A DNA stretch of 64,000 nucleotides, from assembly GCA_025558095.1 (NCBI GenBank), contig JAIVFI010000018.1, positions 620,001 through 684,000 of the forward strand, written 5' to 3'. This document shows, one piece after another, positions 41,952 through 52,338 of this stretch. Every line of letters starts with the position of its first letter. Position 1 is the first letter of the stretch. Position numbers and translations under genes: made by a program. The stretch is from Hyaloraphidium curvatum (taxonomy: Eukaryota > Monoblepharomycota > Hyaloraphidiomycetes > Hyaloraphidiales > Hyaloraphidiaceae). Below the pieces are notes generated by a model that was given only the letters and a program-made list of their open reading frames with translations, made no database searches and had not been told where the DNA came from.

Positions 41952-42989
41952 ATGTCGTTCAACGCCGACACCTCCGCCGAGGAGGTCGCCGCCGCGCTGT
42001 CTGGGAAGATTGCCGGCAAGAACGGTGCGGAGCGTGGTCTGCCTCCCACTGCTTCTCTGATCCCGCCGAAGTACTCATCACGGGTGCCTCCCCGAAGTCC
42101 CTGGGCGCCGAAGCGGCGCGCGTGCTGGCCAAGCACGGCGCTGGTCTCGTTGTTCTCGCTGGTCGGAACCGGAAGAACCTCGAGGAGACCCGCAATGCGA
42201 TCCTTGCCGAGACGCCGAAAGCCAGCATCCGGCTCCTGGACATTGACCTGGCGGACTATGACAGCGTGCGGAAGGCAGCGAAAGAGGTCCTCGCCTACGA
42301 GGAGCCTCTGAATGTGCTGATCAATAACGCGGCGATAATGGCCACGCCGTACTGGACGAACAAGGATGGTTACGAGGCCTAGTTTGCCGGCAACCACCTC
42401 GGCCACTTCCTGTTCACGAACCTCGTCAGCAAGAAGCTGCAGGGCAAGGACGGCGGGCGGCCCCGCGTCATCAACGTCTCGTCCAATGGACACTACAACT
42501 CGGGCATCCGGTTCGACGACATTGGCTTTGGAAAGGGCTCCACGTACAAGCCCTGGGAGGCTTACGGTGGGATGGAATCGTGCGGCCCCTGCTGTCTGTC
42601 TGAAGTCAAACTGCCAAACACCAGGCCAGAGCAAGACGGCCAACATCCTCTTCTCGCGTTCCCTGGCCGTCAAGCGCCCTGACCTCGTCTCCTTGTCCCT
42701 GCACCCCGGCGTCATCCTTACCAACCTGGGGCGCGACCTTAACCCCGAAGCTCTACAGTACCTCCTTGATCTGGGCATCACGCCCGACAAGTTCAAGTAC
42801 AAGACCCTGGGCCAGGGCGCCGCCACGCACATCGTGGCCGGCTTCGACGCCGAGGTGGAGAAGAGCAACGGGGCCTACATGGAAGACTGCAGGGTGGCCG
42901 AGGAGGCGTGCGCGCCGCACGCCAAGGACATGGAGGCGGCGGAGCGGCTGTGGCAGCTTTCGAACGAGATGGTCGGCGAGGCGTTCTAG
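41952..42989 (+). CDS. Retinol-dehydrogenase-like SDR with an in-frame TAG at a conserved Gln
   Basis: Exons 41952-42024, 42072-42566 and 42625-42989 give 310 codons plus stop. Classical SDR features: KNVLITGASPKSLGAEAA (cofactor loop, rebuilt by intron 1), DIDLADYDSV, NVLINNAAIMATPYW, NHLGHFLFTNLV, RVINVSSNGHY and YGQSKTANILFS (YxxxK, rebuilt by intron 2). At 42380-42382 the frame reads NKDGYEA-stop-FAGNHLGHF. Relatives have Gln at that point (E-x-QF-x-NHLGHF), so a CAG-to-TAG change is the simplest reading. Everything after it is intact and spliced normally. It is either a very young pseudogene/nonsense allele, read-through, or a base error. Confidence 0.85.
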
Positions 42990-43149
42990 ATGCACAAGAG
43001 CTCATAGATCTTGATGAACGAGGAGCTTTTTCGATCTTTCCAAACACGTCATCCTCTGCCCGCAGATATCCGGGCGTGGCAAGGTCGGCAACGCGTCCAA
43101 ACAAACCGGGCCGGGAAATCTCCATCCTACGAACCCGCCGACCGCAGCA

Positions 43150-46041
43150 ATGACACTCAGGTGTGTTGGCTTTTGTCGTTCGGAAGTTGCAGTGCAGTTA
43201 CAGTGTCTCATTCCCGGCGTCCGACGCTCCGCTACTCGGAACCGTTGTGTCTCCCACTCCTCCGCTGCCTCGCCATTCGCCGCCCGCAACGCGTTCCTTA
43301 CGCGACCAGGTTCGACGGCCAGGTTGCCATCGTCACGTAAGCTACTGTTGCCGTGTTCTGGCGTCCCAATCCCCTCAATGTTTTGCCAGCGGAGCCGGCA
43401 ACGGCCTCGGCAAAGCCTATGCGACACTCCTCGGGGAGCGCGGCGCGACCGTCGTGATCAACGACTACGGGATCAGCCCGCATGGGCGCGGGACGGGCTC
43501 GAGCCAGGTCGCGGACCAGGTCGTGGAGGAGCTGAGGGCCAAGGGAATCAAGTGCTCGGCGAACTACGACGACGTCAGGCAGGGCGGCAAGATCGTGCAG
43601 CAGGCCATGAAAGAGTACGGGCGCGTGGACATCATCGTGAACAACGCCGGGAGTTCGTGCGCCGTCGGCCTTCGAGGGCTTCTTCAGTCTGATCCACCGC
43701 GTTCCGCTCCCCCACCCCCTTCCTCCCCCCACCCCTTCCACTCACACCCCCTTCGTTTTCAGTTGGCCGCGGCAAGCCGTTCGAGACCTTCCGAGATGAA
43801 GATGACTGGGACATGCTCTACCAGATGCACGTCGATGGGTGCTACCGGGTCGTGAAGGAGGCCTGGCCGATCATGCAGGCCCAGAAGTACGGCCGCATTG
43901 TCAATGTCTCGTCCCCGGTCGGCCTCTACGGCATGTTGCCCCAGGGTACGTTGTCTTCGGGTCCCTCGGCTTTATTGCTGACGTTTGGCTCACCCTTTCC
44001 TGAACACCAGCGAGCTACGGCGCTGCCAAGGCGGTAAGGGGACTCTGGCTGGTGCTTCCACTTTTCAGCTCACCGTCTGCTTGCTTGCAGGCCATCCACG
44101 GCTTCACCCTCACCCTGGCTCGCGAGGGCGCCAAGTACAATATCAAGGTCAACAGCCTGGGCCCCAACGCCGTTACGCGCCTCGCGGCGACCGTCAACAT
44201 CTTCGGCGAGGCCACCGAGTTCGCCGACCCCTACGGCGCCATCGCCCCGACTGTCGCCTGGCTCTCCCACAAGGACTGCCAGAACACGGGGCACTTCATC
44301 GAGTGCGGGTCGGGGTGGGTCGCGAGGACGAGGATCCAGAGGAGCAAGGGCGTCGAGTTCAGGCCCGACGCGACCTTCACCCCGGCCTCGATCAAGGAGG
44401 TGGGTCGGTGCTGGTTGCTGGCGTCGGATTCGAGTTCACTCTCGTCCTCCAGCGGTTTCACGAGATCTGTGACTTCAGCAAGGACGCCGTGGTCCCCGAG
44501 ATTGTCCAGGCCGGCCCCGGCGGCGAAGGGACGATGGAACGGCTCGCCAGGGTCATGAGGCTGCCCCCGTCCGAGAAGCAGGAGGAGCTGTCGTTCAAGG
44601 GCCGCGTGGTGGTGATCACTGGCGCTGGCGCAGGTGCGTGGTGCACACGTTTTGAACCAAGACACTAGTTGACTCGCTATCCCTTGGCAAGGCCTCGGGA
44701 GGGCGTACGCTCACGTGAGTGAAAATTTTCTGTCGAACATCCTCGAAAAGCTCACCGTTGCCTTCCCAGTTGTTCGCCAAAGCGGGAGCCAGCGTCGTCG
44801 TCAACGATCTCGGCGGCGGGCGCTTCGGCGAGGACGAAAAGGAGGCCGTCCGGCCCGCCGACGTCGTCGTCGACGAGATCCGCAAGCTCGGCGGCACCGC
44901 CGTTGCCAACTACTCGTCCGTGGTCAACGGCAACGAGATCATCGACACAGCCATCAAGGCTTTCGGGCGGGTTGACGTGGTCATCAACGTTGGGTCGATT
45001 CGATTAGGGGCCTACCTGCTGCGGTCTGCTGACCAAGTCGCACCTACAGAACGCAGGCATCCTCCGCGACAAGTCCTTCATGCGCATGTCGGACCAGGAC
45101 TGGGATCTCATACAGCAGGTCCACGTCAAGGCGAGCATCTTCTTGCGGTCGCACGTCGGTGGCGCTAAATGAGATTGCAGGGTGTCTACAAGGTCGCCCG
45201 CGCCGCGTGGCCGCACTTCATCAAGCAGCGTTTCGGACGCTTGATCAACACGGCTTCGTCCGTCGGTCTGTATGGGTTGGTGCTTTGCCTGCGATGCAAC
45301 CTGCTTCGTTGCTCACGTACTTCATGTCATTCATGGCATACAGCAACTTCGGCCAGGCAAGCTTCTTCGAAACGACTTGCGCTCATGGAGAGCTGACACC
45401 TGCCCTCGCCTAGGCGAACTACAGCGCTGCCAAGCACGCCATGGTCGGGCTCTCCAACTCGCTCGCCCTCGAGGGAGCTAAATACGGCATCACTGTGAAC
45501 ACTCTCGCGCCCGGCGCCGGCACCCGTCTCACGGCCACCGTCATGCCGCCTGAGCAGGTCAGTGCAACGGCAAGCGAATCTCCGCTTGGATCTGACTGTT
45601 CCTGCTCGTCAGGTCGAGGCCATGAAGCCCGACTTTGTCGCCCCGCTTGTCGGCTTCCTGGTCCACGAGAACACCTGGGTCACGGGCCAGATCTTCGAAT
45701 CCGCGAGGTTGGTTGAGGGAATCCCGACACGGGGCCTGGTTACTGACGAATCGATTCCAGCGGCTGGAATGCCATGGTCCGCCGCCAGAGGTCGGGAGGC
45801 CACTTGTTCCCGGTCCCGCACACGGTCGAGGATGTCAGGGACAACTGGGCCAAGATCAACGGTAGGAGTGCTTCAGAAGGCTCTTTCGTCACTAGCCTAA
45901 AGTGGTGGTTGCCCAGACTTCGACGACGGCCGTGCCGAGTACCCCACTTCCATCGAGGACGTCGTGGCGGCGATGCGCCGCGGCGCCGCCTACAACCGCG
46001 GGCTCAGGGACGGCAAGAAGTCCGCAGGCGCCAAGCTGTAA
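43150..46041 (+). CDS. FOX2: FOX2-like peroxisomal (3R)-hydroxyacyl-CoA dehydrogenase, two SDR domains, no hydratase
   Basis: Sixteen exons: 43150-43160, 43310-43336, 43390-43652, 43763-43945, 44011-44033, 44091-44399, 44453-44633, 44692-44714, 44770-44988, 45050-45130, 45181-45275, 45344-45356, 45414-45557, 45613-45707, 45761-45861, 45917-46041; 630 aa. The 11-nt first exon gives MTLR, joined to [20 protein letters not shown]. Domain 1 has [21 protein letters not shown] and [11 protein letters not shown]. Domain 2 has [24 protein letters not shown] and [18 protein letters not shown], where NFGQ comes from a 13-nt exon. The C-terminus AKL is a PTS1. Yeast FOX2 adds a hotdog enoyl-CoA hydratase; here the protein stops after the second SDR domain. 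Two introns (45131-45180 and 45357-45413) use GC-AG ends. Its stop is 12 bases from the convergent AFG1-like stop. Confidence 0.92.
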
Positions 46042-46053
46042 TCCCCGCCGAAT

Positions 46054-47658
46054 CTACTCCGTCGCCGCGCCAGCCCTGCTCCAGCCCCATCCCCAACCGG
46101 ACATCTCCAGCAGCCGCGACCGCGCGCGGCCGACGGAGAAGCCCACGTCCCTCTCGCCCGCCCCGCCGCGGGCAAGGGAGGCGCCTTCCAGGCCCGTGGC
46201 GGACCATTCGGTGCCGCCCGCGAAGTAGGTCGTCGCGTGGGCCGAAGAAGATCCTCCTGCGCCGCGCACCTCGATCTCCAGGGGAGCGGGCAGCGCCGCC
46301 GCGGATTCGGCGGCGAAGACGTTGCGCAGGAGGGAGATCTCGTCCGCGGCCCTGTCCGGCAGGGACGACGGGACGAGCACGACCCGCACCCCGGCCTCGT
46401 AGGCCACGTCCAGCAGCACCACGAACCTGCGCACCGGATCCAGCCCCGACGGCGTGTCCGGCACCGTGATTGGGTACGGCGCCTCGGTCACGGCGATGAA
46501 GGGCGGGTGCCCTTCCGACATGCCGCGGAGGTGCGCGCACAGGGCGCGGTAGTCGCTCGCCCCGCGGAAGCCGAGGATCGCGTCGCGCCAGGGGAGCACG
46601 GCGCCGGCGATCGGGCCCGAGATCAGGTTGGGCAGGGGGAAGGTGCGCCCGTGGATTTCGATGGGGATGGTCGCGGGGCCCGTGAGGTGGGAACCGGCGG
46701 GGAGAGAGCGCACGAGGGAGTCCAAAGTGGGGTAGATACCGCGGAGCGCGGGGCCGGTGCCGGCCGCAGGCGCGGCGGAGCGCGTTTCGGCCGCGTGCTC
46801 GCGCCAGTCCTTCCCGTCCATCCGAAAGATCTTCCACCGCATGTCATCGATGCCCTTGAGCACCTGCCGCCGGTTCAATCCGCCCTCGTAGAGCTCGGAA
46901 GGGTGGCGGTTCGAGGTCACGACGATCACTGCCTTGTGCGCCCTCCACGCCGCGAGCACGCGGAGCACGAGCAGGGCGTCGGCTGGATCCGTCAGCTGAA
47001 ACTCGTCCAGAATGACTACGAAGCCCGGGGAGGGATGTGCCGGGGGATGGGGAGTCCCAAGACGGTGGACGCCCGTTGAGGTCAGAAAGGACCTCGCAGC
47101 GGCGTCCACGGGGTCGTGTCGTCCCTGCTGTTGTCGGAGCAGGAACAGCCGACGGTGCAAAAGTGCCGTGGCATCATGGAAGTGGTATCGAGCCCTCATG
47201 TCGTGGGGCAGGGACGCGGCGAAGAGCTCGGCCAGGAGCGATTTGCCGGTGCCGACGCCGCCGTAGATGTAGAGGCCCTCGGGGGCCTCCACCGCACCGC
47301 TCGGCTTGGACCAATATGAAGTCAGGTTTGTCCTCAAGCCGTCCAGCTCCGATGCGAGAGCGAGCTGCGCCGGGTCCGCGTCGACGATCCCCTTCGAAGC
47401 GAGGGCTCCGTACCGGGCCAGCACGCCGCCTGAGCCATGCTCTGAGGCGGTGGCGTTGACCCTAGCCTTCCGGCCGAGGGATATCCAGGGGCCAGGGCCT
47501 CCACTTTGAAGCGAATCGGCGTGGAGATCCGGCTGTACGGGAGAGTAGCCCCGGCGTCCAAGGAGGGCTCCGCATTGTTGGGGGAGACTCCAGGCACCGG
47601 AAGGCAAGCACCGAGACGCCAAAGAGCGCCCCGCTCTCGCCGATGTCCTCAAAGCCAT
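46054..47658 (-). CDS. AFG1: AFG1/LACE1-like mitochondrial AAA-type ATPase
   Basis: 534 aa with a continuous frame. The ATG at 47658 opens an Arg/Ser-rich mitochondrial presequence (MALRTSARAGRSLASRCLP). Family marks are GLYIYGGVGTGKSLLAELF (Walker A), FVVILDEFQLTDPADALLVLRVL (Walker B), VIVVTSNRHPSELYEGGLNR and the C-terminal RRFVVLLDVAYEAGVRVVL. AFG1/LACE1 is an inner-membrane factor for turnover of mitochondrially encoded respiratory subunits. Relatives usually run from DP.....VA straight into the Walker B segment; here a short Pro-rich insertion (GTPHPPAHPSPG) precedes it and could be a retained small intron. Divergent from the Rap1-Myb gene with 145 bases between starts. Confidence 0.9.
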   Translation of the reverse strand: MALRTSARAGRSLASRCLPSGAWSLPQQCGALLGRRGYSPVQPDLHADSLQSGGPGPWISLGRKARVNATASEHGSGGVLARYGALASKGIVDADPAQLALASELDGLRTNLTSYWSKPSGAVEAPEGLYIYGGVGTGKSLLAELFAASLPHDMRARYHFHDATALLHRRLFLLRQQQGRHDPVDAAARSFLTSTGVHRLGTPHPPAHPSPGFVVILDEFQLTDPADALLVLRVLAAWRAHKAVIVVTSNRHPSELYEGGLNRRQVLKGIDDMRWKIFRMDGKDWREHAAETRSAAPAAGTGPALRGIYPTLDSLVRSLPAGSHLTGPATIPIEIHGRTFPLPNLISGPIAGAVLPWRDAILGFRGASDYRALCAHLRGMSEGHPPFIAVTEAPYPITVPDTPSGLDPVRRFVVLLDVAYEAGVRVVLVPSSLPDRAADEISLLRNVFAAESAAALPAPLEIEVRGAGGSSSAHATTYFAGGTEWSATGLEGASLARGGAGERDVGFSVGRARSRLLEMSGWGWGWSRAGAATE

Positions 47659-47803
47659 GTCCTGCGGAGGGAATCCCACGGTCTCGCGGGAATCGGATCG
47701 CGGTCGTGTTTACCCGCGAACTAGCCGAATTCGCTAAGGACCGTTGGACCCCCACCAACCTCGCTCAACGACTACTGTTCCGCGTCCGCGGTCCATCGCC
47801 GCG

Positions 47804-48992
47804 ATGTCTGATTCCGACTCGGACTCCGAGTCGCGGCTCTCCCTCCCCCTGGACTCGGTCTCGTCCCCCGTCGCCGGGCCCTCCTCCGGCCGCCCGCCCC
47901 GAACACCCTCGCCGGAGCCTTCTGAGGAGTCGGACCCCACGTACGACCCGCTGACGCCGCCAAGGACGCCCAAGAAGGCCGGGCGGCACGAGAAGCACGC
48001 CCCGTGGACGCCCAAGAAGGGGCCGGCCAAGAAGCACCCCGGCTTGGTGTTCCCGGAGGTCGGCATGAGGAGCTGGATTGACGAGGGCGCCATCGGCGAG
48101 GACGAGTGGAGGGCGAGGTGGGAGGCTCGTTGTTTGGTGGGCTGCGGGGCCTGAGGACCGGCCTCGCGCAGCCCTTCCCAGGGGACGAAGAGGCGCCGCG
48201 TCGACTACACTGAGGCCGACCAAAAGGTCATATTCAACCACCTCTACTCCGTGGCCGGCCTCGAGATGGAGACGTACTCTGGCAACGGCATCTTCAAGGA
48301 TATCGCCAATCTGGTGGGCTTCCCCCGCTTCTCGCTTCTTTGGAGGCCCACCCTCTGACTGCTCGTAGTACCCACGGCACACCTGGCACTCGTGGCGCGA
48401 GCACTGGGTCCGCGTCCTCGTGCCCCGCCTCGGCCCGGCCATGGACGAGCACCTGCCCACGGGCTCCCGCGCGCCGCGGACCGACGAGGGGAAGCTGGAG
48501 CTGGCGAGGCGGATCGCGGCCGACGTGCTGAGCGCGGCCAGCCGGCCGGAGTTTCCCAAGGCCAAGATGCCTAGGAAGCCAAGGGCGGCGCCACGGTCGC
48601 CCCGGTCGCCGTGGACGCCTTCGCGGGCCCCGCGCACGCCATCTCGGGCCCCTCGGACCCCGATTCAGACTCCGCGCCCCGCACGGCGAGCCCAGGCGAC
48701 CCGCGCCGCCACCCCGGAGGCCGAGAGACCCCTATACGTCGCAGAGATCGTGCGCACGCCGCACGGCTGGCTCTCCCGGCCCGTGGACCCCGCCGAGGCG
48801 CGGACGCCGGTGCCGCAGTGGCGCCTCCGCGACGGGGACGACGATTCCGGCGCCTTGCCGTCGCCGCCGCGGACGCGGGAGTACTGGACGCAGTCGCAAC
48901 CCGCGTCGGCGTCGTTCCCGAGGGACAGCTACGTGAGGAAGATACTCGAGGAGGAGGAGGGTGTGGTGGATTCGGCCGAGGAGGAGGAGTGA
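47804..48992 (+). CDS. Rap1-type Myb domain protein, otherwise disordered
   Basis: Exons 47804-48136, 48182-48313 and 48369-48992 give 362 aa. Splicing assembles one Myb unit of the Rap1 kind: VDYTEADQKVIFNHLYSV, GNGIFKDIANLYPRHTWHSW and REHWVRVLVPRL. The HTWHSWREHW helix is the hallmark of Rap1/TERF2IP Myb domains. The flanks are predicted disordered: an Asp/Ser N-terminus, Pro-directed SP/TP sites (PRTPSPEPSEES, TPPRTPKK) and a repeated PRTPSRAPRTP stretch after the domain, suggesting control by proline-directed kinases. No BRCT or Rap1 C-terminal domain is visible. Nuclear DNA or telomere binding is inferred from the domain. Confidence 0.8.
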
Positions 48993-49164
48993 AGGCCCGT
49001 TTCGATTCCTACCTTTTCTTGTAACACTGCGGATCCATTTGTATCTCACCACGGGCGATGGTTCCGCTACTGCTATGGCGCTTGTCCAGCGGGAGACTCT
49101 CCGTCGATCGAGCTTTGTAGGACACGTGCCCCCCGCACCAATTCTGCAACGGCCATCGGACGCG

Positions 49165-50064
49165 ATGGAAACCACGGCCGGCACAAAGCTCCGCATCGCC
49201 ATCGTCGGCCTGGGCGCCATCGGCACCACGTTTGCCTCCCACCTCTCGCGCGCGGGCCACGCGGTGACCGCCGTCGCACGCGGCTCCCGCCTGGAGCAGC
49301 TCCGGCGCGACGGCGGCGCCATCCGCGTCGAGGGCGAAACCGAAACCGCGGCGGTCGACGTCGCGCCCGCCGGGCTGGACACCGAGGCCGCGTACGACCT
49401 CGTCCTGGTCGTCGTCCTCGCCCACCAGCTCGCCCCGCTCGTCCCGGCCCTGAAAGCCACCCGCGCCGCGAAAATCATGCTCATGTTCAACACGTACTCG
49501 AAGCTCGAGGACCTGCGCGAGGAAATCGGCGCCGCCCCCGCGCGCTTCTGCTTCGGGTTCCCCGCGATCCTCGCCAAGCTCGTCGACGGCGTGCTCGTCC
49601 GCAAACTCTACCCGGGCATGGCCAGCATCGTCTCCGAGGGACCCTACGACTCGGTGTTTACCGCCGCCGGGATCACCACCGCCGTCGAACCGCGCATGCA
49701 GTCCTGGCTGCGCACCCATGCCGCGCTGGTCGTCCCGCTCATGTTCCTGGGACAGCTGACCAAGCGCGAGAACCGCTCCGTTGCCTACTCCGACGCCTGG
49801 ACGGCCGCGCTCGCAATGCACGAGTGCTTCGCGCTGGCGCGGAGAGTGGGCGAGGAGATCGTGCCGTCGGGGATCGCGGTGCTCTCGTGGACGCCGACGT
49901 TCGCGCTGGCGGGGATGCTGTGGGCGCTGGGGAGGACGGGGGAGTTCAAGGAGGTGCAGCTCGTGGGACCTGCGGAGCCCGAGGCGCTGCTGAAGGAGAT
50001 GATCGCGGCTTCCGGCGGCGACGAGGGCGCGCTCAAGGCCCTGCTTTCGCTCCGATCCCCATGA
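49165..50064 (+). CDS. Ketopantoate reductase-like (ApbA/PanE) oxidoreductase
   Basis: 299 aa, no introns. The N-terminal Rossmann motif IAIVGLGAIGTTFASHLSRAGH and YDLVLVVVLAHQL..LVPALK are typical of ApbA/PanE proteins. The C-terminal helical domain is present but lacks an obvious classic K/N/E catalytic trio in the usual spacing, and the TMPTGVCP-like text of pantothenate enzymes is missing. FNTYSKLEDLREEIG occupies the place of the usual NG-x-G loop. It may reduce another 2-keto acid rather than ketopantoate. An upstream in-frame ATG at 49075 would add 30 residues; the ATG at 49165 directly precedes the domain. Confidence 0.78.
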   Translation: METTAGTKLRIAIVGLGAIGTTFASHLSRAGHAVTAVARGSRLEQLRRDGGAIRVEGETETAAVDVAPAGLDTEAAYDLVLVVVLAHQLAPLVPALKATRAAKIMLMFNTYSKLEDLREEIGAAPARFCFGFPAILAKLVDGVLVRKLYPGMASIVSEGPYDSVFTAAGITTAVEPRMQSWLRTHAALVVPLMFLGQLTKRENRSVAYSDAWTAALAMHECFALARRVGEEIVPSGIAVLSWTPTFALAGMLWALGRTGEFKEVQLVGPAEPEALLKEMIAASGGDEGALKALLSLRSP

Positions 50065-50524
50065 GGGCATGCGAGGACCTTTTCTGGGATCGTGGGAGTT
50101 TCGGCGATCGAAATCTATGCCGGTCCGCATGAAAGAGCAACGAGACTCACCTTGTAGTCCCCCCCACCCGCGGTTCAGCGCCAGATGTCAGGCACGGTAG
50201 GCGCGACGAAAATCACAAATCCGGTGCTCTTCATCCGCCAGTCTTTGGGTGGACGAGTCAGGAAAATGACAAAAGATACAGCACCACGTATTCCTGTGTG
50301 GTCTCCCACCACAGTACTGACGTGGCTCATACCAGCTTAACTTCAGTGGTCTGACGAGAACGGAAGCAAGCTCAAATGGAACCCGAAGGCCACGCTGCGT
50401 CGGCGGCTCGATCAAGTTTCACCGCCTGCGTCGCAAGCAGACTCAGCGGGCTTGCCCCCAAGCCTGCCCTCCGCCGAGCGCTCCTCCGCAGCATCGCCGC
50501 AATCTTAGCAATCGCAGCACCGCT
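50065..50524. other. Intergenic, PanE-like gene to P450
   Basis: About 460 bases, slightly less GC-rich than the genes. No exon, RNA gene or repeat recognised. Confidence 0.45.
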
Positions 50525-52338
50525 ATGCTGTCTTCGGTCCCGCCGCCGGCGGCGATGGTGGCGTGGGCGCGCGCCGACCCGCTGGGCGCGTCCCTGCGCC
50601 TCGGCGCCCTCGTCGCCGCCGTCCTCTTCGCCGCGTGGCTCCTGCGGTTCCTGTACCGCGTCTACGTGTGGAACCTGTTCCTGAACCCGCTCAACCGCAT
50701 CCCCGGGCCCCCCGTCAAGAACATCTTCCCCCCGCTCGGCCACTTCCCGCAGATTTTCCGGGAGGAGGCCGCGGCGCCGCACATAAGATGGCTGCGCGAG
50801 TACGCCCCCGACACGGGCGTCGTGCGCTACAACTCGCTGTTCCTGCAGCCGCGCGTGATGGTCGCAAACCCGGACGTGCTGCGCACCCTTCTCTCGGCGC
50901 AGAGCTACGACTTCCCCAAGGAGCCCATCGCGGGCCCGCTCAAGGAGGTGTTTGGCGGCGGGCTGCTGTTTTCCGAGGGCGGCGTACACAGGCGCCAGCG
51001 GCGGCTGCTGAACCCGGCCTTCTCGTACGCCCACGTTCGCGGCATGGTGCCGGCCTTCTGGGGCGCCGCGTGGAAGCTGTCCGAGAAATGGGCCGCCGAG
51101 CTGGCCGCTGCAAAGAAGGGCGGCGAGCAGACGCCCCAGCTGGACGTGCACGAGGACCTGGGCGCCGCGTCGCTGGACATGATCGGCGTCGCGGGTCTGG
51201 GCCACGAGTTTGGCGCCCTCGAGGCGGAGCTGGCCCGCGCGAGGGCCAAATTGCGCGGGGACGGGGCCCAGGACGCCGAGCCGCCCGCCGCTTCGGGTTT
51301 GGCACGCGCCTACGGCAAGCTCATGTCGAGCTTCGGCCCCAGCCTGATTGGCATCCTGTTCTTCTTCTTCCCTTTCCTCGCGCGGGTCTACAAGTCGCCC
51401 AACCGGCAGGCGCAGGAGGAGGCGCTCAAGGAGATCAACGCGCATGTGAGCGAGCTCATCGACGGCAAGCGCGCGGCCGTGCGCGAGGGCAAGGCCGGCG
51501 GCGGCAAGGACCTCCTCTCCCTTCTGATGGAAGAGGCCAGCAGGGAGGGTACGGAGCTCACCGACAAGGAGCTCCGCGACCAGGTCATGACCTTCCTCGT
51601 CGCCGGCCACGAGACCACCGCACTCGCCGTCTCCTGGACCCTCTGGCTGCTCGCGCACAACCCCGCCGCGCAGGCCGCCCTCCACGCCGAGCTCTCCTCT
51701 GCCCCCGCGCTGGCGAACCTCCGCGCCGCCTGCGCCCGCGCTGCTGCAGACCCGCTGCTCGACCTCGACCCGCCCGCCGTGGCCGCGGACGACCTCGACG
51801 GGCTCAAGTACCTTAACATGGCCTTCAAGGAAGCGCTCCGCGTGATCCCCCCCGCCCCCCTGGCCTCCACCCGCGTCGTGCAGCGCGACACGGACCTCAC
51901 CGTCCCCCGCCCCGACGGCACCTCGGACACGTACCTGATCCCCAAGGGCACGGCCATCATGGTGTCCCCGTATGCGATGCACATGAGCCCGCGGCTGTGG
52001 GAGAAGGGCGGGGGGAAGGTGGAGGAGTTCAGGCCCGAGAGGTGGGAGGGCGAAGGCGGGGAGGGGGCGGTAGGGTGGATGCCGTTTTCGATGGGGCCGA
52101 GGGGGTGCATCGGGCAGAAGCTCGCGATGATCGAGGCCAAGGTGGGTTTCCACAGCGGTGCCTGGAGGCGGTCGCGGGGCTGACGTGTTGCGCGTCGTGT
52201 CAGACGGTGCTGGCTGTGCTCGTCACGCGGTTCGAGTTCGAGCCGGTGCCGGGGTACGAGGTGAAGAAGAGCCTGCGGATCACTTGGAGGCCGGACCGGC
52301 CGCTGCTGCTGCGGGTCAAGGAGCGGTCGCTGGCGTAG
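50525..52338 (+). CDS. Cytochrome P450, ER-anchored
   Basis: Exons 50525-52141 and 52204-52338 give 583 aa, long for a P450. N-terminal anchor (LRLGALVAAVLFAAWLLRFLYRVYV) then the hinge IPGPPVKN. Conserved parts: C-helix VHRRQRRLLNPAF, I-helix FLVAGHETTALAVSW, ExxR in FKEALRV, and heme loop FSMGPRGCIG with ligand Cys528. The intron follows the L-helix (IEAK), and exon 2 restores TVLAVLVTRFEFEPV. The layout resembles the CYP4/CYP5xx type that acts on fatty acids, but a substrate cannot be assigned. The extra length lies in inserts after the I-helix (ARAAADPLLDLDPPAV) and near AKLRGDGAQDAEPP. Confidence 0.9.
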
